DNA of 64,000 nt from Streptomyces spiramyceticus (GCF_028807635.1 NZ_JARBAX010000002.1:1426001-1490000), one strand, 5' to 3'; numbered from the stretch's first letter, positions 37,639 to 46,132 are shown. Made by a program: numbers and translations. Notes: generated by a model from the sequence alone, not told the origin.

Positions 37639-38481
37639 TCAGCCGCGACTGCCACCAGCCGTACGGGGCTCGTCGTCGCGGGGCTCGATGCGGAAGTCGA
37701 ACGCGGCAGTCCCGGGGTCGAGTGCCGTCACCCCGCCGTCCACGGTCAGCACCGCACCGTTCACGAAGGACGCCGCGGGCGAGAGCAGCCAGGCGATCGC
37801 CTCGGCGACCTCCCGCGGTTCGCCGGGGCGCCGCGCGGGAAGCAGCCGGGTCGCTTCCTCGTACGCCGCATCGATCTCGCCTTCCCCGAGCCCCGCCTCC
37901 TGCGCGAAGCGCGCCATCCGCCGGTCGGCCATCTCGGTGCGCACCCAGCTGGGGCACACGGTGTTGGCGCGCAGCCCGTGCCGTCCGTAGTCGACGGCCA
38001 GGGACCGGCAGAGCTGAAGGAGGGCAGCCTTGGACGTGGCATACGCGGCGTTGCCCACCCCGTTGCGCAGCGCGGACACCGAGGCGACCGCGACGACGGA
38101 TCCGCGCGCCTTCAGCAGGTGCGGGAGCGCGCTGCGCAGGAGGTGGAAGGGGCCGGTGAGGTTGGTGCGCATGACGACGTCCCAGTCCTCGACCGACAAG
38201 TCGCCCACGGCGCCACTGCGCCCGGTGCCCGCGTTGAGTACGAGCCCGTCCAGGCGGCCGTACGCGGCCAGTGTCGCGTCCACGAGAGCGACGACAGACT
38301 CCGGGTCACCGATGTCGGACGGATGGGCCAGGACGCCGATCTCTTCTGCGAGCCGATTCAACGGCTCGGGCCGACGCCCGGACACAACCACTCGATGCCC
38401 GGCGGCGCGCAACAGCCGGGCAGTGGCAGCACCAATGCCCGTACCCCCACCAGTAACGATGACAACTTGCCCATCAGCCAT
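37639..38481 (-). CDS. Short-chain dehydrogenase/reductase
   Basis: The 280-residue SDR has TGGGTGIG (10-17), LNAG (82-85), S134, Y147 and K151 (YATSK), and GEPREVAEAIAWLLSPAASF near the end. R36/R37 after strand 2 (VVVSGRRPE) favours NADP(H). The C-terminal tail of about 35 residues is longer than usual. It converges on the DUF6629 gene. The substrate is unknown. Confidence 0.92.
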   Translation of the reverse strand: MADGQVVIVTGGGTGIGAATARLLRAAGHRVVVSGRRPEPLNRLAEEIGVLAHPSDIGDPESVVALVDATLAAYGRLDGLVLNAGTGRSGAVGDLSVEDWDVVMRTNLTGPFHLLRSALPHLLKARGSVVAVASVSALRNGVGNAAYATSKAALLQLCRSLAVDYGRHGLRANTVCPSWVRTEMADRRMARFAQEAGLGEGEIDAAYEEATRLLPARRPGEPREVAEAIAWLLSPAASFVNGAVLTVDGGVTALDPGTAAFDFRIEPRDDEPRTAGGSRG

Positions 38482-38560
38482 GGTCGTTCAGCCTCCCCGG
38501 TCGCCTGTAGTCCGACTGATCATAAAGAGCGGTGCGGATGTGTTCCCGCCCTCGCGGCGG

Positions 38561-39274
38561 TCAGCCGGCGCTTTCAGCCGTCCAGGGTTTTGGAAGTGGC
38601 CCGTAGAGGATGGCCGCCAGGCCCGTGCCGAGGAGGCCACCGAGGAGTTGGGCGGTGATGAAGCCGGGTAGTGACGCGGGAGCGATGCCGGTGAAGGAAT
38701 CGGTGAGCGACCGGCCGACCGTCGCTGCGGGGTTGGCGAACGATCCGGACGAGGTGAACCAGATCGCTGCCCCGATGTATGCGGCGACTGCGACGGGGGT
38801 GAGCTTCGCGCGGCCTATGCGGTCCAGACCGTGGACCAGGAGGACCAGCCCGGCTGTGGCGACTGTTTCGCCGATGAGCAGATGGCCGGCCGACCGGATC
38901 TGGGTGGACCAGACGCCGGGCATCCGGCCGAACATGGCTTCGGCGAGGAGCGCGCCCGTGACGGCTCCGGTGAACTGCGCGGTGATGTAGAGGGCGACCT
39001 CGCGTCGGCTGAGCCCGTCGTTGCCGCGCCGTCGCGACCACCACATGAAGAGTGTGATGACGGGGTTCAGGTGAGCCCCGGAGACCGGGCTGAAGAGGGC
39101 GATGAGCAGGCCGAGCCCGATCGCCGAGGCCAGTGCGTTGGCGAGGAGCCGGACTCCGTCGTCCTGGCTGAGCCCGGCGGCCTGGATGCCGGAACCGATG
39201 ACTACGGTCACCAGCGCCGCGGTTCCTACCAATTCGGCGGCCGCTCGGCGCGGTAGTGCGTTTTCGGTGCACAT
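38561..39274 (-). CDS. MIP/aquaporin family channel
   Basis: The 237-residue protein has six transmembrane helices and two NPA-type half-helices: HLNPVITLF (about 66, NPV variant) and SFANPAATVGR (about 180). This NPV/NPA mix is seen in aquaporin-like channels of actinobacteria, some found in arsenic resistance loci. It would pass water, glycerol or a small neutral solute such as arsenite. No ars gene is in view. A near-perfect AT-rich palindrome lies 32 bases upstream of the start. Confidence 0.88.
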   Translation of the reverse strand: MCTENALPRRAAAELVGTAALVTVVIGSGIQAAGLSQDDGVRLLANALASAIGLGLLIALFSPVSGAHLNPVITLFMWWSRRRGNDGLSRREVALYITAQFTGAVTGALLAEAMFGRMPGVWSTQIRSAGHLLIGETVATAGLVLLVHGLDRIGRAKLTPVAVAAYIGAAIWFTSSGSFANPAATVGRSLTDSFTGIAPASLPGFITAQLLGGLLGTGLAAILYGPLPKPWTAESAG

Positions 39275-39305
39275 GGTGTAGTTCCTCCCCCGGGCTACGA
39301 CGTAT

Positions 39306-39321
39306 CGGAAAATATATTCCG
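39306..39321. promoter_or_regulatory. AT-rich palindrome upstream of the aquaporin gene
   Basis: CGGAAAATATATTCCG is a 16-bp palindrome with one mismatched pair, within CGTATC...CGTATC flanks. It sits 32-47 bases before the aquaporin start and is strikingly AT-rich for this DNA. It is a good candidate operator for an ArsR-, TetR- or MarR-type regulator, or part of the promoter. Confidence 0.6.
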
Positions 39322-39444
39322 TATCTTGGAAATGCTGTAGCCCGGGGGGAGGGCCCTGGAACTGGAATGGGGAGACTGGAATGGGGAGAGAGGGGAGGGG
39401 CAGTTTGCGATCGGCGGCAGCGACTGACCGCCCCCTCCGCCCCG

Positions 39445-40059
39445 TCAGGCAGGTGAGACAGGGGCCACGAAGACCACCTCGAATTCTTCGAGGCTCCGCG
39501 TGATCACACGCGCCTTCGCGGTGGCCTCGCCCCGAATGCCCGCGACGGCGGCCCTGGACGCCGCGAGCGTGTTGTGATCGGTCCAGAGGGCACCGACGGT
39601 GGCTCGGCCCTTCGCGCGGTCGATGAGCAGCGACGCGCCCTCGAAACCGCGGATCGTCTCAAGCTTGGGCAGCCCGGTCTTCTCGAAGGTGTCCACCAGC
39701 AGATCCGCGTCGGACGGCTCGAACTCCAGCCGGAGCAGCCGGAACCAGGCACCGGAGCCGAGCGCCGCCGGACGCCGGGCGACTGCCGCCTCCCATGTGT
39801 CGACCGCCACAGTCCGCGCGAACGGCGCCAGCAACTCGGCCCGCCGCTCGCGCAGGCGATCGTCACTGGCCTGCTCCGCCTTTTCGTCCTCCCACCATGT
39901 TCCCGCCACGAGCTTGCCGAGTTCGCGGTCGACGAACAGGCCCATGCCGCGATAGCCCGGCTGTTCCGACAACAGCCTGCGGCCCTCGGTGCTGAGTGCC
40001 TCGACTGCGCCGTCGAGTTCGGCCGGATCACCTGTTGCGTAAATGGTGCGAACGTACAT
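39445..40059 (-). CDS. Antibiotic biosynthesis monooxygenase-like (dimeric alpha-beta barrel) protein
   Basis: The 204-residue protein starts at ATG 40059 after AGGAAAGGGCGC. It contains two ABM/ferredoxin-like halves. The first (MYVRTIYATGDPAELDGAV, QPGYRGMGLFVDRE, GTWWEDEKAEQASDD) is repeated in diverged form (FRLLRLEFEPSDADLLVDTF, IRGFEGASLLIDRAKG, VGALWTDHNTLAASRAA). Such proteins include small cofactor-free or haem oxygenases, but the fold alone does not give activity. The frame is open to 40317 but non-coding there. Confidence 0.75.
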   Translation of the reverse strand: MYVRTIYATGDPAELDGAVEALSTEGRRLLSEQPGYRGMGLFVDRELGKLVAGTWWEDEKAEQASDDRLRERRAELLAPFARTVAVDTWEAAVARRPAALGSGAWFRLLRLEFEPSDADLLVDTFEKTGLPKLETIRGFEGASLLIDRAKGRATVGALWTDHNTLAASRAAVAGIRGEATAKARVITRSLEEFEVVFVAPVSPA

Positions 40060-40303
40060 AGCGCCCTTTCCTGCAATTCCGACGGCGCGGCTGCGATGCC
40101 GCTCCGGCGGCGTGGGCGAGCCCCCGGGTGGGCTCGCGTCCTGCACTCCATGCGATGGCTGGGAGGGCTGGAAGGCAAGGCGGCCGGGGCGTCCGGGTGA
40201 CCGCCCGCGGCTGGGCCGACGAAAGGGGGGATGCCTGCGCCCGCCTGTGCCAAGCGGTCGGCGAGGTCGCTCGTACGCAGGAGGGGTTGCGTCAGTTGCT
40301 CGC

Positions 40304-40500
40304 GCGGAAGGCGCCACCGATCCGGAATGGACGGCCCTTTACGAATCACTGCCGGTCGATGCCTGCAGAGTCGCCGATGAACTGCTCGCCGAGCTCCCGC
40401 ACCACAGGGACAGCTCGTGGCCGGCGGACCCTGGCCATGGCAAATATCGGTACCCCGTGACAGCTGTTGCCACGGGGTATCCGGTCATGTTCAGGCTGTG
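40304..40500 (+). pseudogene. Coding-like fragment without a start, unrecognised
   Basis: The frame from about 40304 reads PEWTALYESLPVDACRVADE and later GHGKYRYPVTAVATGYPVMF with strong G/C third positions. There is no start codon with a ribosome site, and it runs into the antisense of the DUF2795 gene. It looks like the remnant of a small gene, perhaps a RelE-like or ParE-like domain, but I cannot prove the family. The rest of 40060-40509 shows nothing recognisable. Confidence 0.3.
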
Positions 40501-40509
40501 GTTGAGGAC

Positions 40510-40698
40510 TCAGGACTTGCCGACTTCCTTGTTGATGGCCGCCGGAGAGTCGTATTCCTTCTCCGGCAGGGCGTCCAGCGCTTTCTTGACCTCTTCACTT
40601 GCCTTGTTGTTTTTCGCCTGGTCGAGGATTTGCTGCTTCGAGGCGGGGTAGTTGACGCCGCCGAGGGACTTCTGCATTTCGATGGGGTTCACCTTCAT
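40510..40698 (-). CDS. DUF2795 protein
   Basis: The 62-residue protein matches DUF2795: MKVNPIEMQKSLGGVNYPAS, then QILDQAKNNKASEEVKKAL and ALPEKEYDSPAAINKEVGK. Many short actinobacterial proteins of this family are stress-associated and of unknown function. Its codon use (AAG, AAC and AAA rich) is less GC-biased than its neighbours. It is intact while most nearby genes are broken. Confidence 0.85.
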   Translation of the reverse strand: MKVNPIEMQKSLGGVNYPASKQQILDQAKNNKASEEVKKALDALPEKEYDSPAAINKEVGKS

Positions 40699-40799
40699 GG
40701 ACCGATGTGTGCCCCGATCTTTTCTGTGTGATACCGGGCGTCGGCGCTGTCACCGTGATGGAGTAAATCGGTAACATCCTCGTCCGAGCCGTACAGGTG

Positions 40800-41148
40800 T
40801 CAGTAGCCCGATCCGACGAGGGTGTTGTCCTTCCGGACGACGCAGAGCGCCCAGATGATGAACGCGTACAGGGCGATCAGCACGATCGACCACACCGGGT
40901 AGTACGGGATCGAGGCCGACGGCGATAGCGAGGACTCCCAGGACCAGCTGGATCTATCCCCAACTGGTCAGGTCGAACTCGAAGACGTAGTTCGGGGTGG
41001 CGACGAAGACATCATCCTCGGCAATGGCCATGATGCCGCGGAAGAGGTCGAGGACGCCGACGATGACCAGCATGACGGCCGCGAACAACACCAGGCCGCC
41101 GACCGCGGTTTCGGAGCCGTCGGACCGGCGGGGGGTTGCCTGTGTCAT
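40800..41148 (-). pseudogene. DUF7144-type membrane protein, broken
   Basis: The N-terminal part (MTQATPRRSDGSETAVGGLV, a TM helix, AEDDVFVATPNYVFEFDLTS) stops at TAG in the sequence TGG GGA TAG ATC. The family has Trp there (WGW), so a TGG became TAG. The frame continues IQLVLGVLAIAVGL. A middle section is then missing, and the C-terminal part (YYPVWSIVLIALYAFIIWAL, VVRKDNTLVGSGY) resumes in another frame to TGA at 40800. The gene has one nonsense codon and one internal deletion. Confidence 0.85.
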
Positions 41149-41202
41149 GGTTGTCTCGATTCCCTGGAGTGCCTGTCGCTCGTCCATTGACGTAATGCGA
41201 TT

Positions 41203-41612
41203 TCAGCGCAGTATCTTCTCCTTGGCGCGCTGAAATGCCTCAGCGGAAATGTCGCCCTGGGCCTTGAGTTCGGACAGTTTCGCGAGCTCGTCCACGCTGC
41301 CCCCGCCTTCACCGACGGCCTGCCGGACGTACGCGTCGACTTTGTCCAACTGGTGTCTGGCGTGCTGAATCTGGCGCTTGCCCATGCCGTCGCCGCGTGC
41401 CAGGAAATAGATGAAGACGCCGAGGAAGGGCAGGACGATCACGAACAGTGCCCATCCCGCCTTTACCCATCCGCTCAGATCGTCGTCACGGAAGACGTCG
41501 GTGAAGACGCGGAAAAGGAGCACCACCACGTGATCCAGATAAAGATCCACATGACGGTCCAGAAAGCTCCTAGAAGGGGGTAGTCGTACGCCAGGTTCAC
41601 GTAACCGTCCAT
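41203..41612 (-). pseudogene. PLDc_N/SHOCT membrane protein, frameshifted
   Basis: The N-terminal frame MDGYVNLAYDYPLLGAFWTV, then MWIFIWITWW starts at ATG 41612. The rest (LLFRVFTDVFRDDDLSGWVK, IVLPFLGVFIYFLARGDGMG and the SHOCT end AKLSELKAQGDISAEAFQRA) is in another frame. One missing base near 41528 (TGGTGGTGCTCC) explains the shift. The intact family has a two-helix membrane part and a C-terminal SHOCT helix pair. This is either real decay or a one-base sequence error. Confidence 0.8.
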
Positions 41613-41660
41613 CGTGTTCTCCCTACTCCGGGCAGCCCATGTACGTCTTGAGCGTGCGCG

Positions 41661-42793
41661 CCACGCGAGCCGTTGCAGTCGGTCCGTCTCGGGACCGACT
41701 GCCAGACGGCCGATCATCAGGTGCTCGACAGCCAGCGCTGCTGCGTACTGCCAGACCGCCGCCGCGGCCGCGGCCGCATGCGCCAGGGCATCGGTCAGCT
41801 GATCGCGCAGGCCAGCCAGCGTGCCGCCCGCCGGTGCAGGCGCTGTTCGAGAGCGGGGCTGTGACTGCGCAGATGGGTGCGGAGCACCGCGGCGAACAGC
41901 GGGTGGAACCGGCACCACGAAGTGTCCGCGACGGGTTCGACGAAGAGGTCGGCGCGGGTGAGACCGGTCAGGATGCGCTCGGCGTCTTCGCGCCCGGTCA
42001 GCGCGTCGGCGAGAGCCGGGTGCACCTGGCTCAAGATGCTGGTGCGCGGGAGCAAGTCGCGCGCGGCGGGCGTCTGCGCATCGAGGACCTCGGTGAGCAG
42101 ATGGTCGGCGACGGCCCGCTGGGAAGCGGCGAACGACTGGGCGAGGCCGCCCGGGTCGTCCGACTGCTGCACGGCCAGGGCACACAGCCGCAGACCGGCG
42201 GCCCATCCCTCGGTGCGGCCGGTGAGCATGCCGACGGTCTCCGCCGTCGCGGTCAGGCCGTGGCGGCGCAGCAGCGGATCGACCCTGCTGATCAGTACCA
42301 GGCACAGTTGAGGGCCCGCGTGGTCGAGCAGGCGTGCCAGGCTCGATGCGACCTCACGGCTGGAGACCATGTCGAGTCCGTCGAGTACGAGAACGACCGG
42401 CTCGGGCAGGTGCTCCAGTGCGTGGGCGAACCGGGCGAGCAAGGAACGGTCTGCGCTGTCGGGGCGGCTGGGCGAACCGACGTCACCACCCGGCAGCACC
42501 AGACGCTGGTGGTGGAAGGCCTCGAACACATACGCCCAGAACACGCCCGGGGCATTGTCGTCGGCTTCGAGCGTCAGCCAGATCACCGGGCCGGGGGCCG
42601 TTCCCGTGCGTACCCAGGAGGCGGCCAGCGTGGTCTTCCCGGCGTCCGCCGGGCCGGTGATCAGGGTGAGCGGCCCGGCCGTACCAGCGGTGAGTCGGTC
42701 CAGGAGCCGCTGCCTGCGCACGGAGATACGGGGCACGGGCGGCACCGAGAACTTGACGCTCAGCAGCGGATCCCCGGTCGGCGACAGGCGCAC
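41661..42793 (-). pseudogene. LuxR/MalT-type ATPase regulator, truncated
   Basis: The N-terminal ATPase (VPPVPRISVRRQRLLDRL, Walker A LITGPADAGKTTLAASW, EPVVLVLDGLDMVSS) is recognisable. A stretch of about 25-30 residues between SRVDPLLRRHGL and the conserved TGRTEGWAAGLRLCAL seems to be deleted. The frame then breaks at about 41795 after RRAARWLA. Homology continues in another frame (QLTDALAHAAAA, QYAAALAVEHLMIGRLAVGP) and stops at about 41661. The whole C-terminal half with the LuxR helix-turn-helix is gone. Confidence 0.85.
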
Positions 42794-42977
42794 GCCACGC
42801 CCCTGGAACCGCAGCCGTCTGTCGGGACGTCGGCCTGGCCGCGGGCGGCGCCGCCCTGTGCCGTTGCCCGCGAATCAGTATCAGGAATGGGGGCCACCGC
42901 CAGGTGGGTCCGGACCGTCTGCCCGAACCGATGGGTCGATCCTGGGAGTTCTGCGAGCCGTCGCCGTGGGGGAGAGC

Positions 42978-43200
42978 TCAGCGGGCGTCGGCCGGTTCGA
43001 CCTCCGAAAGGCGCCAGGTGCGGTCGAAGAACGACTGTTCCGGGCTGTAGACGGAGAATCGCGAACCGCCCCTTTGCCGGGTCGGTCTGGATCCAGTTGT
43101 CCTCTCCCGCTCCGTCGGGACGTGCCGGGCCAACGTCCCGGGGGACATGTCCACTCTTCGATGCTGCCTGCTCCCTGCGTTCTTCGCATCTGCGCGTCCA
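42978..43200 (-). pseudogene. C-terminal remnant of a DUF1254/DUF1214 protein
   Basis: Two frames on this strand together give the usual C-terminus of that family: DNWIQTDPAKGRFAILRL in one frame, and VYSPEQSFFDRTWRLSEVEP in the next, ending with TGA at 42978. Upstream of the shift only GPARPDGAGE is recognisable. There is no N-terminal part. The remainder of 42794-43364 shows nothing else I can support. Confidence 0.6.
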
Positions 43201-43364
43201 GGACGAGTCCCCGGGGCGGCGATTGTCGCTTTGCGTGCTTTGACCGGCTGGAGTCGGCCCAATACCTGGTGCGCGCCACGGCGCCGGATGAAGAGCACGT
43301 AAACTCCCCCCGTTTCCGCCCGCCGGGCGGTCAGCGTACGCAACTGATCGATAGGTAGTTCGAC

Positions 43365-43529
43365 GTGAGTTTCACAGACAAGACCGACGCACCGATCTAC
43401 GCCGGTCTGGTGGAGGAGCGCGGGGACGTCCCGGCCGAGGTGCGCCAGGCGGCCGAGCAGACTCTGCGGGAGGTGGAGCTGGCGGTCGACTTCAGCGACG
43501 TGCGCGCGTCGATGGCGTACCGGCGGTAG
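43365..43529 (+). CDS. Small conserved protein (54 aa)
   Basis: Starting at GTG 43365, the frame encodes VSFTDKTDAPIYAGLVEERG and EVRQAAEQTLREVELAVDFS to a TAG at 43527. Nearly all third codon positions are G or C, and the body is a single acidic helical segment. Similar short proteins occur in Streptomyces genomes; no function is known. It is intact within the decayed block. Confidence 0.6.
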   Translation: MSFTDKTDAPIYAGLVEERGDVPAEVRQAAEQTLREVELAVDFSDVRASMAYRR

Positions 43530-43714
43530 GCGTCGGCACCGGCCGAGCCGGAACCGCGCGCGTCGGCCGCCGCGTCCGGGATGCGAATCGCCGGCCCCCG
43601 GGGTGCCATGGAAGTCGAGGCAGTACGTGCCGGCCTGCCGCCCCGGCGTGCGAGTCGGCTACGGACGGGATACAGCGAGCGGATCCATGACGGACGCGCC
43701 TGATCTGCCAGAAC

Positions 43715-44239
43715 ATGATCCGGTCTCTGACTCGCCGCATCGCCGGCCGGGATTCCGCCTTCACCCGGCGGTTGCTCCCGGCGATGGAGTCCGCAGCCGA
43801 GCGCACAAAGCTGTGGCTGGGCCTGGCCGTGGCGATGGCCGCGACCGGCGGATACAGGGGCCGGAAGGCGGCGGCCACGGGGCTGGCGAGCATGGGCGTG
43901 TCCGAGCCGGCCTGCAACGCGGTGGGCAAGCAGCTGTACGAGCGGCGCAGGCCGAAGGAGCAGCTGATCCCCCCACGAGGGCGCGCACGAGCGGCCTGAC
44001 AGCTCCTCCTTCCCTTTCCGGGACACACCGCTGCCGCCGTCGGCTTCACCGCCGCCGTGGCCCGTGCCCGGCCCTGGATGGGCGCGGCCTGCACGGTGGC
44101 GGCCGCGATGGTGGCCACCGAACGGGTCCACAGCGGCGCGCACTACCCCACCGACGTCGCCGCCGGGGCCGTCATCGGCCTCGCATGTGCCTCCCTCGTA
44201 CGTCACGCCCCCCGCCTGCTGCTGCGCAGATTGCTGTGA
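43715..44239 (+). pseudogene. PAP2 phosphatase, frameshifted
   Basis: All PAP2 motifs are present. KQLYERRRP fits KX6RP, a PSGH-type motif is near 44020 (FP/GHTAAAVGFTAAVA), and ERVHSGAHYPTD carries the third motif. The first frame ends at TGA 43997. Between the parts, one base too many in each of three homopolymer runs (CCCCCC near 43974, TTT near 44014, GGG near 44020) accounts for the shifts. The total of three returns to the original frame, so the gene end at 44239 is in frame with the start. Confidence 0.82.
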
Positions 44240-44317
44240 GAAGGCGGCGGCAGCCATGGATGTGCCACGCCGCCCCGGGTACCTGCGCAACGACCAGCCA
44301 CGAAGCGGAGGCCAGCA

Positions 44318-44584
44318 ATGAAGGCATCGAAGATTGCTTACAAGCCCCTCGGCCTGGCGCTGGGATCTCTCAGCGGTGTGATAGCCGGGCTCGTGTTCAA
44401 GCAGGTCTGGAAGCAGCTCGGGCACGAAGAGGACGCCCCCGACGCCACCAACAAGGAACGCGACTGGCAGGAAGTCCTGCTCGCCGCGGCGCTCCAGGGT
44501 GCGATTTTCGCCGCAGTCAAGGCCGCCGTCGATCGCGCAGGCGCGACCGCCACTGAGCGCGTGACGGGCACCTGGCCCGGATGA
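44318..44584 (+). CDS. DUF4235 membrane protein
   Basis: The 88-residue protein begins KASKIAYKPLGLALGSLSGV, then AGLVFKQVWKQLGHEED and LLAAALQGAIFAAVKAAVDR, the two-helix DUF4235 family. GGAGG precedes the ATG. It lies 35 bases before the YihY gene and is probably co-transcribed with it. Its role is unknown; it often accompanies stress genes in actinobacteria. Confidence 0.88.
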   Translation: MKASKIAYKPLGLALGSLSGVIAGLVFKQVWKQLGHEEDAPDATNKERDWQEVLLAAALQGAIFAAVKAAVDRAGATATERVTGTWPG

Positions 44585-44619
44585 CGCCCACCCGCTGCCT
44601 CACTGGAGAGTGGTGAATC

Positions 44620-45645
44620 ATGGCGCGACGCACACCGGACAACACACCGGACAACAACGAAGCTGCCGGCCACGAGCCGGGTGCAACACACGAGCCGGAT
44701 ACAACACATACGACACAGCAGCCGGTCAAGAAGCCGACGGACCTGCCCAAGCAGTCCTGGACCGGCGTTCTGAAACGCACCGCGAAGGAGTTCAAGGGCG
44801 ACAACCTCACCGACTTGGCGGCTGCCCTGACGTACTACGGCGTGCTGTCGATCTTCCCGGCCCTGTTGGCGCTGGTGTCGATCCTGGGGCTGCTGGGCAC
44901 CTCGTCGATCAAGCCGCTGATCGACAATGTGGGCAGCCTGGCGCCGGGGGCGGTCCGCGACATCCTCAACAGCATGCTGACCGAGCTGCAGAGTGGCCAG
45001 GGCAAGGCGGGTGCCGCTCTGATCATCGGCATCGTCGTCGCCCTGTGGTCGGCTTCCGGCTACATCGCGGCGTTCATGCGCGCCTCCAACACCGTCTACG
45101 ACATCGGCGAGGGCCGCCCGGTGTGGAAGACACTGCCCACCCGGTTCGGCATCACGCTCGTAGTGGTGGTGCTGCTGGCCGCGATCGCGATCGGCGTGGT
45201 CTTCACCGGCAACCTGGCGCAGAAGACGGGCGAGGTCCTCGGCATGGGCGACACCGCCATCACCGTGTTCAACTACGTCAAGTGGCCCGTGCTGGTCCTG
45301 CTGTTCAGCTTTGTGATCGCACTGCTGTACTGGGCTGCGCCGAACGTCAAACGCCCCTTCCGCTGGGTCACCCCCGGCAGCATCCTCGCGGTGCTCATCT
45401 GGATCGCCGCCTCTGCCCTCTTCGCGCTGTACGTGGCGAACTTCAGCAGCTACAACAAGACCTACGGAAGCCTGGCGGCGGTCATCATCTTCCTGGTGTG
45501 GCTGTGGATCTCCAACATCGCCATCCTGCTCGGCCTGGAGTTCAACGCCGAGCTCGAACGTGGCCGCGCCATCGAGGCCGGTCACCCGCCGGAGGAAGAG
45601 CCGTACGTCGAGCCCCGCGACACCCGGAAACTCGACCAGCCCTGA
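44620..45645 (+). CDS. YihY/BrkB family membrane protein
   Basis: The 341-residue protein has a hydrophilic Thr/Asn-rich N-terminus (about 1-45) and then the YihY domain: KEFKGDNLTDLAAALTYYGV, IFPALLALVSILGLLG, WSASGYIAAFMRASNTVYDI, and the C-terminal VIIFLVWLWISNIAILLGLE. It has about six transmembrane helices. The family was once annotated as ribonuclease BN; its members are inner-membrane proteins of unknown transport or envelope role. GGAGAG precedes the ATG. Confidence 0.92.
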   Translation: MARRTPDNTPDNNEAAGHEPGATHEPDTTHTTQQPVKKPTDLPKQSWTGVLKRTAKEFKGDNLTDLAAALTYYGVLSIFPALLALVSILGLLGTSSIKPLIDNVGSLAPGAVRDILNSMLTELQSGQGKAGAALIIGIVVALWSASGYIAAFMRASNTVYDIGEGRPVWKTLPTRFGITLVVVVLLAAIAIGVVFTGNLAQKTGEVLGMGDTAITVFNYVKWPVLVLLFSFVIALLYWAAPNVKRPFRWVTPGSILAVLIWIAASALFALYVANFSSYNKTYGSLAAVIIFLVWLWISNIAILLGLEFNAELERGRAIEAGHPPEEEPYVEPRDTRKLDQP

Positions 45646-45675
45646 CCCGAGGACCCGAGGACCCGAAGACCCGAG
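45644..45675 (+). repeat. Four 8-bp tandem repeats ahead of the DUF6098 gene
   Basis: GACCCGAG is repeated four times (third copy GACCCGAA) from the yihY stop codon to 8 bases before the next ATG. The array occupies the whole leader of the following gene and includes GAGGAC near the start codon. Change in copy number would move the ribosome site. Confidence 0.7.
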
Positions 45676-45682
45676 GACCGGT

Positions 45683-46132
45683 ATGAGCAGCACCGCGGAC
45701 GAGCTGCCCGTCCTGCACACCCTCGATGACGTGACCGCGCTCGTCGAGCGTCACGAGCATCTGTACGTTCGCTGGTCGCACGGCCCCGCTGCCGACTTGG
45801 AGTCGGCGTCGAGCAGGGACGACCTGACGGGCGTGGCGATGCCGGGCCTGTCCGCGAACGCCCTGGCGGTCGAGCCGTGGTGGGGAGACCGACCGGTGAG
45901 GGTGTGGGTGGCCCGCCGGTTGTACGACTACTCGCACCTGCCCCGCGACAAGGGCCCAGGAGTGCGCCCCTGGGCGCTGCGCGGTCAGGAGACGGGCCGC
46001 GGTCCCGACAACGAGCCGCTGGTCAGGAAGGTGGAACCGGTCGGCTGGATCGATCGGCGAGTGATCGAAGAAGCAGAGGCGGAGGTCGCCCGTCAGGAGG
46101 GCGTCTGGGGCCCTCTGCGGCGCAAGGCGTAG
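45683..46132 (+). CDS. DUF6098 family protein
   Basis: The 149-residue soluble protein has HEHLYVRWSHGPAADLESAS, VEPWWGDRPVRVWVARRLYD and the conserved ETGRGPDNEPLVRKVEPVGW. ATG 45683 is preceded by GAGGACCG at the end of the 8-bp repeat array. I place it in the actinobacterial DUF6098 family, function unknown. It follows the YihY gene by 37 bases, so it is likely in the same transcript. Confidence 0.8.
   Translation: MSSTADELPVLHTLDDVTALVERHEHLYVRWSHGPAADLESASSRDDLTGVAMPGLSANALAVEPWWGDRPVRVWVARRLYDYSHLPRDKGPGVRPWALRGQETGRGPDNEPLVRKVEPVGWIDRRVIEEAEAEVARQEGVWGPLRRKA

Noticed and set aside
42794..43364. CRISPR, tRNA or IS element in the gap
   Set aside because: No repeated spacers, cloverleaf or transposase motifs are seen; only the DUF1254-like remnant can be supported.
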